From Motacilla alba alba (Eukaryota; Chordata; Aves; Passeriformes; Motacillidae), in NCBI RefSeq assembly GCF_015832195.1, contig NC_052032.1, forward strand, positions 8,190,618 through 8,254,617: a stretch of DNA of 64,000 bases, in the 5' to 3' direction. How positions within the stretch are numbered: position 1 is the stretch's first letter; each line of letters opens with the position of its first letter. Positions 12,384-25,620 of the stretch are shown piece after piece. A model generated the notes under the pieces. It did not search any database. It was not told where the DNA came from and was given only the letters and a program-made list of their open reading frames with translations. The translations under genes and the position numbers were made by a program.

Positions 12384-14570
12384 GTGAGTCCAGCTTTTGG
12401 TTTGTCCCATGGAAATGTCCGATTCCTTCATTTCCCCAGTGTGTTCTGCTGTTTCAGGGGGCTGCAGATTTCCAGCCATCAAATAATCTCCTTTTATCCC
12501 TGGGTTTGCACGAGGTGGTGGCTGTCACTGCAGAGGAGGTGGCCACTGCCGCCTCTGCTCCCCCCCAGATTGGGAGATTCCCCCTCTCTCACTCACAGGG
12601 TGACACCCAGCTGGGGACAGAGGCAGGGGAGCCCAGGCTGGGTTTTGTGCTGTGCCTGGGCAGTGCCAAGCTCAGCGGGCTCTGGTCCTGGGGCTCTGCT
12701 GTCTCTCCTAACACAAATAATCACCAGATAAAAATAACTGAGGCTGGCCCACAGGAACAGATGTGCTGAGAAAAGCTGTTTGAAGGGATGGGAGGCTCTT
12801 CAGAGGAAGGCACAAAGCCCTTGAAGAGCACTGCCCGTTTTATTGCTGCCTGAGCTGAATTTTTCAGGCCAAGGCGTTATCACTGTGCGTTTGTAAGAAG
12901 AAATTATGGACCCAAACCCCTCCCCTGCCTGAGAGATGCAGTCAGCACCAGAATTCTTCCTTCCCAAGGCATCCAGATGTGCCTGGCTCACCTGGGGGAA
13001 TGCTGGAATGGGGCACGGCAGGGCTTGGATGAGGAAAGTGCCTTTGCTGAGGCAGGTTGGGCAGGGAAGGAAGGAAGCTGCTTGTGCCTGGTGTGGGAGG
13101 CAGGAGGGGATTTAAGCAGAGCAGGCACACACGTCCTCCCTCAGTGCTTGGGAGGGGATGAATGGATTGGCTGAATCAGAGCTAATGGGCTGTGCCACCA
13201 TCCATGCTTCTTAATTAACCAGGGCAGCCCTCAGCCCCAGCCTGGCAGAGGCACAAATGAAGACTTTGAGGCTGAGGATGTGCTCCCAACCCTCCCCTCC
13301 TGTCCTTCCCTCGTTGTTGAGGTTGTTTCCAGCCTTCATCATTATCCTGCTGTGACAATAATTGTATTTAATCCGTGGTGAGCAGGAGCACGGGCTGGGT
13401 CTCACCTGAAAACTGAGCCTGGTGTGATGAGGGCAACATGTGACAGGCTGGGCCTCATTGCATGGGCAGCCCTTAGCAAAAGAACTGCTCAGTCTGGCCT
13501 AAAGCTGGGCTTAAATGTCTGCAGAAGGGCAAAGCAGACTCTAAATTTGTCTTTATTGCTGCCCAGGGCAGGAAAGTTCTTTGTGATCACAGATAAAGTG
13601 ATTGTGGGCCCAGCTGGACAGGCTGTGCCTTCCTGTCCCTTCATGTCACGTTCCTGAAATGACTTAAAGTTTCAGGCCTGGCGTCTACAAGCCCCAAAGT
13701 GTTCAAAGGAAATGTTCCAGTTTGGAATATCCAGCTGGGGTGGATTTGAGAGCTTGCCAGTAGTTTCTGTAGCCACTGTGGAGTCTTGCCTGGCCACTTT
13801 TATGTGACAGAAACCAGCAAATGGTGGGGAACTGGAGGAGTGAAAACAGGGCTAGAACATTCTGGCTGATTGTTTAACAAGGGATTGGATCACAGCAGGT
13901 CTGACCCGGGGAACACGAGCACAGAGAGCCGAGTCCTGATCCCAGGGGAGAGCTGAGTCCTGGTCCTTGCAGAAAATTGAATCTTGGTCTCAGGAAAGAG
14001 CTCAGTGTTGAAGATTCTCTTGGTTGTCTCTTTTATACCTTATTGCTTTTACATCCTCGCCCTCACTGAGTTCTTGGTTTGCATCTTCCTTGTGTGAGAA
14101 GTTCTGGATGGAGTTACGGAGCAACTTTTCCACCTTTTCATCTCCTGGACACCCGTGGGGTGTTTGAAGCAGCTCAGTCCCACTTTGAAAACTTCCAGAG
14201 TCCTTGAGGCTTCTCTGCTGCTTGCTCAGGAAATAGGGCAGAGCCAAGTGAAGAGCTCCCAGTGTTTTCCAGCAGATCCATGGATGTTTCCACATCTCTT
14301 TAACAAGATGTGACTTCAGCTCCCACCCCCAGATGAGAGAGGGGATAAAGATAACAGAGTAATTGCAGGGCAGTGTCCCAGGGGAATGTGGTTTTAGGGC
14401 TTTTGTGTCACCAGGAGGGTGGGTTGGAGCAGAGCTTTCCCTCTCTGCTCCACAGCACCCTTGGCAAACGTGCTCTGCACAGAATATTTTCTGCTAATTA
14501 GAAGTTGGTGCTTTTCTAAGATGTAATTTCATGGGCTTTGCATTCTGCTGCCACAGCCAGCAAAGCAAGA

Positions 14571-14606
14571 TGTATGTGTGTGTATACATATATATATACA
14601 CACGCA
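14571..14606. repeat. TG/TA/CA microsatellite
   Basis: tgtatgtgtgtgtatacata followed by tatatatacacac: a near-palindromic alternating purine-pyrimidine run. Confidence 0.85.
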
Positions 14607-15064
14607 CAACTTGTTTTTTCATGCTCAAAAGAGTGAAAAAAATCTGCTGAGATGCTTTTTGTCCTGGCTTCCTGAAGAAATCCTGCTTCCCAACGAAATC
14701 AGTGCTTTTCCAGAAAGAAAAGCAAGAGAAAAAGAAGCAAGAAAGGCAAGGGTTTCAGTGGCAGCCAGCAAATGTTCTTTGCGTGCTTCCATCAAATTTG
14801 CAGTTGTCATTGGCCTTCTCAGAAATCCCTGTTAGAGCCTGAACACTCAGCCCTGAGAAAAACAAGCTGAGAGTCTCCTCAGCTGGAGGAAAAGGCCAGA
14901 AATTGGTGACACCATTGGAAACCAGCTTTGCTTTGAAGAGGAAAGGTGTAAGGGCTCAGGAAACGTTTCCTCTCTCTTTGTGCTTGTGTCAGGAATGGGA
15001 TCAGCTCACTGCTTTTCTGATTTCTGCTGTTCAGCAGCTCAAGCTTTCCTGCCCTTCCCAGACC

Positions 15065-15395
15065 AGGAACAGAACTCTGGTTTAGGCTGTGTTTGGGTAG
15101 CCCTGGATTAGGAAGGTCTCAGGAGCAGGACTCTGGTTTAGGCTGTGTTTAGGTAGCCCTGGATTAGGATGAAGGTCTCAGGAGCAGGACTTTGGTTTAG
15201 GCTGTGTTTAGGTAGCCCTGGATTAGGATGAAGGTCTCAGGAGCAGGACTTTGGTTTAGGCTGTGTTTAGGTAGCCCTGGATTAGGATGAAGGTCTCAGG
15301 AGCAGGACTCTGGTTTAGGCTAGCAGGAGTCTGGTTTAGGCTGCGTTTAGGTTAGCAGGACTCTGGTTTAGGCACCCCTGGGTTAGGAAGAAGGT
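15065..15395. repeat. Tandem repeat, 59-bp unit, 5-6 copies
   Basis: Units start with aggagcaggactctggttta and contain ggtagccctggattagg. Starts at about 15065, 15121, 15180, 15239 and 15298 give a 59-bp period after a slightly shorter first unit. The last copies are degenerate. Confidence 0.93.
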
Positions 15396-15879
15396 CAAAC
15401 TTGCCCTGTTTTGAAGACCACGAGGCTCTACAAGAGCCTTTAATCACCGCGCTCAAGCAAGAAGCTGCTCAGCCTGACTCTGGCTCATCCACTGGAGCAT
15501 CCCATGGATTCAGCCATGCCCACCCTGGAGCTCCTGCAGCTTCAGCGGGATTGGGAGCTCCCCTCATGCTGTGGGGGGTCCCACAGGGCGGGTTTGGGAG
15601 GCTTTGGCCACGGGGAGGGAGGAGGGTGCCCGCCAGCCCCAGCGATGGATGCGCAGCCTCTCCCAGCGTGAGCTCGTTTGAGGAGTGAATCCAAGAGGAG
15701 GACTCCATGCCTAACCCTTTGTTGGCGGGGTGTCTCCATTGTTTTGGAGGGATTTGGGTCAGTTTCTCCCTGCTTGGTGTATTTATGGCCGTGTATTTAT
15801 CAGTATTGGTGTGTGTGGGGATGTGTGTTCAGCCCTCGTTCAGCAGCCCGGGTCATTTCTGCCTCTGACAGTGCAGGCA

Positions 15880-16110
15880 TTGTTATTTTGCCAGGACAGC
15901 AGAGCAGTAACAGAGTAATGTCAGCTATAATTCATCCATTATGATTATTTGGGTTGAGAAACTCGCATCACCATGGAGACATTTTGATAATAATGAAAAA
16001 AAAAATTAAAAGCAGCTTTTTAATGAGTTGGCAGCTTGTCCAAGTTGAAAGGTACTGTATTGTGGGTTCATAATGAAATTTTGGACATGAACTATTTTAC
16101 ATAAAAGGCC
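15880..16110. other. Candidate conserved noncoding block in intron 2
   Basis: AT-rich and repeat-free with several TAAT/ATTA words, CCATGGAGAC and a symmetric run of aataatgaaa. It resembles tissue enhancers in composition only. Confidence 0.22.
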
Positions 16111-17791
16111 CAAATCTGTAGGCTGTAATTGGAGCCAGGAAGGCGTATGGTCCTGACTCAGTCCTCCAGGAGGGGTTGTGCTCAGGGGAGGGAGATAAAG
16201 CTCAGGGCCTCCTGTGGGAGGCACCAAAATCAGAGCTGCTTTGGCCAAATATCTGGGGCTGAGTCCTGGGGATAAATCAGAATATAATGGCATTTAATTC
16301 CTGACTGGGAGGCCTCCCTGCTGCTTCCCAAATGTTATTTACCCAAGGTGAGGGGAATTAACTTGGTACAAAGTGTTCCTCCATAGGTATCCTCAGTTAT
16401 CCCCTTGGAATTCTCCCTTTGCTCTGCAGCAATTCTGGTTTTGATGCAGCTCCTGCCTCATCCCCTTCCTGCTGCAGGCAGATAAATACATTAAAAACAC
16501 TTTGTTCCTAAAAATTAAGGCACCTCCCAGTCAGGAGAGGAAGAGGATGAGCTCAGGGCTTCTGTGTTTGAGCTCCAGCTTTGCTGTGGTGCCAAGAACT
16601 CCCCACTGCCACGTTCCTCATCCCCTCCCTGGGTGAAACCCCCCCAGGAAAAAAAAACCTCAAGTAGTGAAGGAAATCTATTTGAAGCTTCTGGGCACTG
16701 AGCTTGATGGTTTCTGTGGTTTACTTGGCTGCACATCTGCAGTTTAAACAGGATCCCTGTGTTCCCTGGGTGCCACCAGTGCCACACGTGTCACAAACCC
16801 CACAGTGGGGCTGCCCCACTCTGCTCTGCCCTGCCGGGGTGGAGGATTTCTCCAGAGGTACAAAGCAATCCTTGGTTTGCTCCAAAGGGAGATTCCCTGC
16901 GAGCCCCATGCTCTGAAATGCAGCACCAGGGGGGAGGGTGTGCACGATTTGATCAGGAAATCTTCTTTATGAATGCTCCTGGTGGTTTTCCAGCTGCCCT
17001 GTCTGGGATGTGCATCCAGGATTTTCAGTTTGGGCTCTTTTTTTTTTTTTTTCAGCCCGAACAGCAGAGAAACCCAAAGGGGGGAGGAATTTGGTTTTCT
17101 GCAAGAAGGTGATGCACAAATTGGAACTTTAAATGTGTTTGCCTGGCCTTGCAGATTGACCCTGTGCTGACAGGCTTTAATGGCTTTAATCCTCCAAACC
17201 TTGCAGAAATAAAGACAGAAATCACCTGTGATCAGACACAGCTCTTTCCTGAGAGGAGGAAAGGTCAGGAAATGAGATGCTGTTTAATAAGCAGACAAAT
17301 TACCATTTTCCATTGATTGCCAGATTTATTTCCTTTTTCAGATTTTTTTTTTCTGTCTGCAGCAGCCCTGAAAGCCAAAACCACGAAATGCTCTGTTCTC
17401 ATCTGGGATGAACCAATCCTGATGCAATTCTCTGCTCCCTCAAATAAAAAACCCTTCAAGATTGTGTTGATTTCCTCTGTCCCTTTGACCACTTAAATTC
17501 ATTTGGAGCCCCCCATGGAAGTTCTTACCTTGTGTCCTAAAAACCTTTAGGGGAGCTTCTTTTGGAAGGGTTGGGTGCAAAAAATGCAAATTTAAGCCAA
17601 TGACTTTTGTAGAACTTTTGTTTCCCCAGCACAGGGGTTTCGCCCCAGAGTATTTGGGGACAAGCCACATCTTCAGCTGGCCCTATATAAACATTTAGGG
17701 CTGCTGATGTGCACACATCTGGAGACAAACCATGGCTTCTCAGAGAACAGCACTGTTGATGTAGGGATTATTTCCGAGGAAACCTCACTAA

Positions 17792-18620
<829 letters not shown>

Positions 18621-18783
18621 GTGGCACCGAGTGGCTCTGAGTGTGCAGAAGAAAAACGTCACCTTGGTTCTGGACTGTAAAAAGAAAATCACCAAGTTCC
18701 TGGACCGGAGCGAGCATCCCATCATCGACGTCAACGGCATCATCGTGTTTGGCACCAGGATATTGGATGAGGAGGTCTTTGAG
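18621..18783 (+). CDS. COL5A1: COL5A1 exon 4, TSPN domain
   Basis: This 163-bp exon begins with the last base of a lysine codon after acceptor cctcacag and ends on a complete codon at donor gtgagc. It encodes [19 protein letters not shown], then a lysine-rich stretch and [17 protein letters not shown]. The sequon Asn-Val-Thr is a candidate N-glycosylation site. The basic KKK stretch after the cysteine is of the kind proposed for heparin or proteoglycan contact in this domain. The 22-kb intron that follows is the largest one fully contained in the window. Confidence 0.97.
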
Positions 18784-21700
18784 GTGAGCCACGGCAAGGA
18801 GCAGCTTTAGAGCTGTTCCACAGGGATGATGAGACACTTCCAGCTCATTTTTGAAATTCTTTGGTTTTTTTTTTCCATAGTAGAATCCTTGTTTGTGATT
18901 TTAAAGTTTTTATTTTGACTTTTTGTAGTACTGATGAAAACTGGGGGCCAGGTGACCTTGGTGCAGTGAGCTCCTCTGGTTGTCTGGTTTCAAGTCCTTT
19001 CTGGGGTTCTGGACCATCCCTGCACTGGGTTTTGGTAGCTCTTGGCACGTTGAAACTGGGAAGGGCTCACAAGGTTTTCATTCATCCCCGTGCTGGGGTT
19101 TAGAGCTGCAGGGGCAGTGAATGAAGGCTGAGGGAAGCAGCTCCCTCCCAAGCCCCAGCTCACCCTGGGGCTCTAGGAATTTGCTCTTTTTCCACTCACT
19201 GGCCGTGGATTCTTGGTTCTTTTGCTCCATGACACAAGGGGACTCTCCTTGACAGCTTGGTTGGCTTGGTTGTCACCTCCCACACTCTGCTTGCAAAGGC
19301 AAAGCAAATTCCTGCGGGGTGGGATGTTCCCGTGAGCTCCTGTGATGGAAGCAGAGAGGCAGAGCATTATTTATAGACAAGGTGCAGATGGGAGAAGCTT
19401 TTTCCCATAGTTCAGCAGCATTTTAATGTCTGCATTTCCCTGGCAAAATCAACTTTTGTGCTCTGCTGCACTTGTGAGGCTTTCCTGGGGATGAGAATCC
19501 CATTCCTGATCTTTCTTGTGAGCTGGAATTGCTTCCTAAAGCCAGCACCAAGTGCAGTGGGGTGTAATCAAGCCTTGTGGATCTCTAGCTCTTTATTTTT
19601 ACGGAATTTATTTAGAGGAAGAGCTGGATCTCCAGGGCCTCCCCAGCCCAGCAAAGGGATGGGAATATCTCCTCTCCCTGGCTAATCAGAGCCACAGCAA
19701 AGCCAGTTCTTGCCTGCATTTTGCTGTCACTCAGAGCCTGTTTAATATTACCAACATCTGGGAGCTGCTCTGCTGTAAACAGAGCAGGAGTTGCTGGGCT
19801 GGATATATCTGCCAAAATCCCAGTTACAGAGTGAGGCCTGGATCTTGAAATTGTATTAAATTAAGAGACGTTCCCTGGGAAGTTGAACGATTAAAATGGA
19901 AAGTAAAAGCTGGGTTTAATGGGCACTGGAGTGTCTTTCACAAGTGTTGGACGTTCTGCCAAATATTTAAGCACTGGATGCTGTGTTTTGATTTGTTACA
20001 TAAAAGTGGTGAGCTCTTATCCAGCTCAGGTCCAGCAGAGCCACTGGAAGGACTTGGTGTCACATCCAGGCTGGATGAAAAACCTGCACTTTCATTTTCT
20101 GAAATAACAGGATTTCCACAACTGCCCCTGAAAGCTGAGGGGTTCCCAGGTGGTTTTTAGGACTCACCTGACTTTGGGGCAGCTGATTGCTCTGCCAGGG
20201 AGGGAACTGAGCCCAGGTGTTCATGAGTGCTCCCTGCTCCTCTTCTAGCCCTTTCCATGGCCATGGCTCCCCTGCTGAAAAGACTTTAAACCCTGAGGGG
20301 CTGTGGGGTTGATCCCTCAGGGTTTAGCTTTTCTGTTTTTTCACATTCTGTGCTGCTTTGGTGTGTGGGTCTGAGCTTTGTATTATGGGATGGTGAGCTC
20401 TCTGCACAGAGCAGGGAGACAAAACAATTCCTGCTCCAGCTGGGGACCAAGGACAAATGATCCAAAGCTCAGCCCAGGAGCACAAACAGCGTGGGCTGGA
20501 GAGAGAAAAACAAGCAGGGTGGGAGTGCCTGGGCTAAAGCTGGAACGGGACAATGAACTGCAAGGTGCAAATGGAGCAGAGCTGAGCCAAGGGAGAGACC
20601 CCGGGACCATTTTGGGACCATTTGGGTTCATCTTGGGTGCAGCCCTGGCTGGGCTCTTGTGCTGCCCAAGGTGGATCCATTGAGGAGATCCTTTTAATAA
20701 ATCCCTACTTACATCTTTAGCTCTGTCCAGCCTCTGTTCCAGGCCAGGCTTCCCAAGGCATCAGGACCTCCTTAGTTTTGGGGTACAAAGGAGCCTCTTG
20801 TCTGTTCTGGCTGTGAGCTCAGCTACAAGATCTTGCCGGCACTCATGAGAACTGGGTCATTAGAAAATACTTATTTTTCTTTGTCTTACATGTACTGATA
20901 CACACAAGATGGATATAGCCCCCCTCTAGTTCTGATATTTATCCTTTCTGGTTTTTTTTGGTCACCTCCTCACGCACCACTGAAGCCACCAGCAGTTTTA
21001 ACTGGGGTGGAAGAAGCTTTTCTGAAGGCAGTGGACTAGAACCTAATTTCCTTCATATCTCAGCAACTCCATTTCCTTTGGCCCCTCCTTTCTCCTTTCT
21101 GCAAGGCTAAGCAGAAACTGTGCAGGCTCAGAACAAAGGGTTCAGTTTCTGTGTTCCTGGAAAGCTGAGGGCTTCTGGAGCACGTGCAGGAGATGAAGCT
21201 GCTGCTGTCCCACCCAATCTGCAAACCCCAGCTAGGAGGTTGTCCTAGGGTGACGTTATGATGCTTGTATATTTATATTTGTATTTTTTTTTATTGTTTT
21301 CTCCCAAATTTGCCCTAAACCAGCACAGAGGTTTTCTGCTCTGATGTGTTTTTCACTTTTGCTGGAAATTAAAAAGAACCCAGTGAGGTGGGAGTGGGAT
21401 TGGAGACAGGGCTGGGGTTGGCTCTGTCTCACACAGGAGCTGTAAAACAGTAGGAATTCATATCCTCCCTGTCAGGACCGAAATCAAACCAGCCCCAAAC
21501 ACTTTTTGTTTTGGAAGCTGTAATTATTGAAAGGCTGGAGTTGCAAGGGGAGCAGCTCGAGAGCCCGGATGGGAACTTCCTCACTCGTGTTCTGCTGCAA
21601 AAAAAAACCCACCAAAAAACACTTTAAAAAAGCCTGGCAGGAAAGGTTAGAGGAGTTTCAAAATATTTCTCTAGGAAAACATTCTTCCAGTGGAAAAATG

Positions 21701-23964
21701 ACTTCCTCTCATTAAAATTCAATTAGCTGGGAGGCTGTGAGGGTCTCTGTACGGGACTGGGGAGGGTTGAAAAGGGGCCAAGCCCTGAGCCCAGGTTGGA
21801 CAAGTTGAGTTTTGTGCTGGGTCTGCTGTTCAAAACAGGAGTTTACAAATGGCAGCACGGGCTCTTGCAGGGTTGGGAGGTTTCAAGCTGTGTCCGAGGG
21901 GATGAGACTGCAAAGGGATTTTTTTTTTTTTTTGATTTTGCAGGGAGAGAGGGAAGGACAAAAATCCAGCCCGTGGTGGGGGATAAACTCTCTCTGCTGC
22001 AGTCAGAGGTGTTCCTGTGGTGCAGCAGCACTGAGGGGAGTGAAGCCGTGTGAATGTGTCTCAGTTTTAGAGGGAAAACCTCCCTTTTAATTTGCTTTTC
22101 TTTAAATATAAATTAGAAACCAAGTCCTGGTGGTTGAGTTTAGGAATAGAGAGAGGGGGAAGCTTGGGAAAGGCTCTTTTGCAGGAAAAAAAAAAAAAAA
22201 AAAAAGCATTTTCAGCCTGAAAGCCAGGAAGAATTCCCAAACCATCCTGGTGATGCCCATTTTGGTCTGTCACACCTGGATCCCAGCAGGGAATGGACGA
22301 GTCCCATAACCCACAGCTGGGGGATCTTTGTGGGGGGAAAATGCTGCCCAAAGTCTGGGGCAGGGAAATGTTTCCACCCCTGGATTTAACTCCTTTGTGG
22401 GGCTGTTTGGAGGCATCTCAGGGAAGAAGTTCAATGAGAAATTTGGTTTCTGCAGCAGGGAGGAGCCCAGCCCTGTTTTTCTGCCCTGTGTTACTCCAGT
22501 GATGAGCAAAATGAGCTTTGTTCAGACCTTGCTGTTCCATTTTCCTGCTGCATTTCCCATTTTGTCCCCTGATTTTCCAGCCAGGGACTATTGTGTGCTG
22601 ATAAAAGTCTTGTCCAGCCCCTGGCTCCAGAGCTGGAGCTGGCATCATTAAATTGTGGCGTGGACATGGGTGAAAAATTGAGTAGGTTTTGGCAAAATTG
22701 CTGAGGACAGCCTAGGAACAAGTGACTGCTTTTGCTGCCAATTCTTTTTGGTTCATCTGTGTAAAATTTTGCAGCCCTGTCCCACGAGTTAAGTGGGGTT
22801 TTGACCCTCTTGGTTTGCAGCAGTGCCTGGAGCGGCTGAACTGACTTTTCCCATGTGTGGAAAAGCTCAGGGCATGAATATATTGCTTTTTAAGGTCCTT
22901 TTTGGCTCCTTTAGAAGACAAGAGGAGTTAATTTTGTGCAGCTGAGTGCCATAACTGTGTCTCAGTGGTGCAGTTGGTGCTGTAAAACCCAAAAAAAAGT
23001 GGATTCCTCTGATCTCAGCACCTGTGGCCAGGAGGGGCTGACAGGAATTGTGCCAAAGCCTGTCCTGGGATGGGACACAGCACCCTGGAGGGTGCTGAAA
23101 GATGCTGCTTTTGATTTCCTCCCCTCCTTTGTGATTTTTTTTGTTTGTTTTTCTGAAGCCCACGAGTGAAATCAAGCCATCAGAAATGGAGGGAAAGCAA
23201 TTTGGGATGAGCCAGAGAGGCCGGGCAGGGTGCCAGAGGTGCTCTTAGGGCTGCTGAGAGCTCCAAGGCAGCGCAGGACAAAGCAGGACAGACACATCAA
23301 TGCTCCCAGCCCAGACATTGGGGCCCTTCAGCTGCTCCTGGGGTTCAAATGCCACCTCTCTTTTCATCTTGGGCCTTGTTTACACTTAAAAAACCAATTA
23401 TCCCTGGGGTTGATAATCCCAGATTTCATTTCACTCTCATCAGGGTGTTCTCCTTCCCTCCCCAGCTCTTGGCTGTGGTGTTTGCATCTCTGGGCAGTGC
23501 TCTTGTTTTCCAGGTTGTGTAGGTTATTTTACTCTGAGCTTGTAAGGTTGGACCAAAAGCTTCTGCTTTAGTGGAAGGGGTAGAAATAAAAGCACAATTC
23601 TGTACACGTGGGTGAATTTTATGGTGGTTTTTGCTGGTTTTGGGGATGGAGAAGTTTCAGAGGCTCCTCTTGCAGGCAGATCTGCTGTTAACACATCAAA
23701 GAGCTCTGTCTGCTCCAGGAGGAGATGTACTCTGTCTCTCCTCCCAGGGCTGATGTGCTGGGCTGCAGTGAACTTGGAGAACTTGGTGCTAATTTAATTT
23801 AGACTTTGTCAGCTCCTCAGGTCTAAATCCACATCTAATTCACATTTAGACCCAGTTTTGCCTCAGCACCTCCATCTTGGCTGTTCCTGGTGGTCCTGTG
23901 CAAACATCAGCAGTGCCAAGGTGTGGGGGAACAATTCTGATAGAGGGGAAGCAAGAAATTCCCT

Positions 23965-24167
23965 GATTCAGGAGGAATTCCTTCATGGAAATGATGGTCA
24001 GGCATTGGGAATGGGCTGTCCAGGGAGGTTTGGAGTCCCCAGCCCTGGAGGTGTCCAGGAAACACCCAAATGTGGCACTCAGGGTTTGTGACGAGGTGGG
24101 GGTCAGGCACAGGTTGGACTCGATCTTGGAGCCTTTTCCCACCTAAATAATCCTGGGATTCTGGGAT
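23965..24167 (+). mobile_element. CR1 LINE 3'-end fragment
   Basis: The order aggaattccttcatggaaat, gggctgtccagggaggtttg, ctggaggtgtccagg, ggttggactcgatc and cccacctaaataatcctggg ending in attctgggat is the classic CR1 3' end in sense orientation. Confidence 0.87.
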
Positions 24168-25369
24168 CTTCAAAGCAGCAGCATCCCCAGAGCTCCCCAT
24201 GAGCTCAGAGTTGGAGCCATCGCATCCTGCAAGACCTGGGCTCAACCCAGAGGCTCAGGAAGGAGCGGGGAAAGCCCAGATGAATGAAGTTTTCGTTAAA
24301 CGTCAAAAAAACATTTTTAAAAATGAGTGCTTTTTACTAACCTGGATTCGTCTGTCAGGATGCACCACGGATCCATGTTCCCATTTCTCTCTCCCTGCCT
24401 TGGCAGGCTGCTGAAAGCAGGTAATTTACAGAGCTGGCTGCCTGCTCTGCTGGCCCTGCCAAATCTGATTTCACCTCCTTTGCTGTGCAGCTTTCAGGGA
24501 GTGCAAAGAGGGGATGTTTTACACCACCACCATATACCACAGTGTGAGAGGATGGAAAATAAAACCTCCTGAGCCAGCATTTAGGGATCTTTATTGAAGA
24601 TGTCTGTAGCTTTCCCCAGTCTCCTAATAATTCTCCTTTTGCTTGCTGGTTTTCTCGTCATTTCTTCTGCTTTGCCTTATTATTTTTTTAAATTTTTTTT
24701 TTTTTTCCAAAGGATCCTCTTTAAAATGGTGCACTTGAGACATATGGATTAAATCACAGCTCTGGGCTCTTCCAGGAGAGCAGTGCTGCCTAGAAAATGT
24801 CTGCAATTATTGAGGATTATGCCTCTGGATGGGTTTGCAATTAACAGGGAGGTTTTTGGGGCCGCAGTCCAAGCGATGCCGTCGATCTGATCAAAAAATG
24901 TGAAATTTGGCCCCATTTGGCAACACCTCAGCCACAGCATCACCTTACACAGGTGCCCAGGGACGTCATCTGGTTTTATCAGGGAGGGAGGGCAGCACCT
25001 GAGCCAGAATAAGAATTGCAAACCAGCTTGTAAAAGTGACTCTGTGCTTTCATTTCCACCCCAGAGTGGCGCTGGCTCCTCTGACCCCTCAGCGCCAGGT
25101 GCCAGCGAGGAAAGTGAGAGCCTGGCTGGAAACATCAGCTGGATTGTTTGCATACACTCTGCTGAAACTCTTGTTTTCCATCTCCATTCGCTGGGTAATT
25201 GCAGGTTCAGCCATCTGGCCTGCACTCAAGCTTGGTGACTGGGTCAGCCTTGCCTGTAATGATGGAGCCTCGTTAGTCATGATTACAAAATACATTTTTT
25301 TTGAGGGGGGAGGGTTTTTTTGGGTTGGTTTTTCCGCGGGTTGTTTGTTTTTTTGGTTTGGTCAGTGGT

Positions 25370-25620
25370 AAATTCCATTTCATAAACTGTCAAAGCCACT
25401 GTGCTGGCATGTGTGGATAATTAGTGCCGTTTGCTGGTATCGAATGCCTGCGGGCCTCTGATAGCTTACAAAGCACTTTATTGTTCAAACAGATCATAAA
25501 AGTGCTTTTATTGATGTTTCAAACACTCCTGCAGTCTATCATTTATCTTCTCAGAGTGCCAAGTGAAACATCAGCCCTAGGAAGCTGCGTGGTCCCAGAG
25601 CTTGTCCGGATTTAAGGCCT
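25370..25620. other. Candidate conserved noncoding block in intron 4
   Basis: A repeat-free stretch of balanced composition with gataattagtgc, acaaagcactttattgttc and catttatcttctc words that recall homeobox, Sox and GATA sites. Only weak evidence of function. Confidence 0.22.
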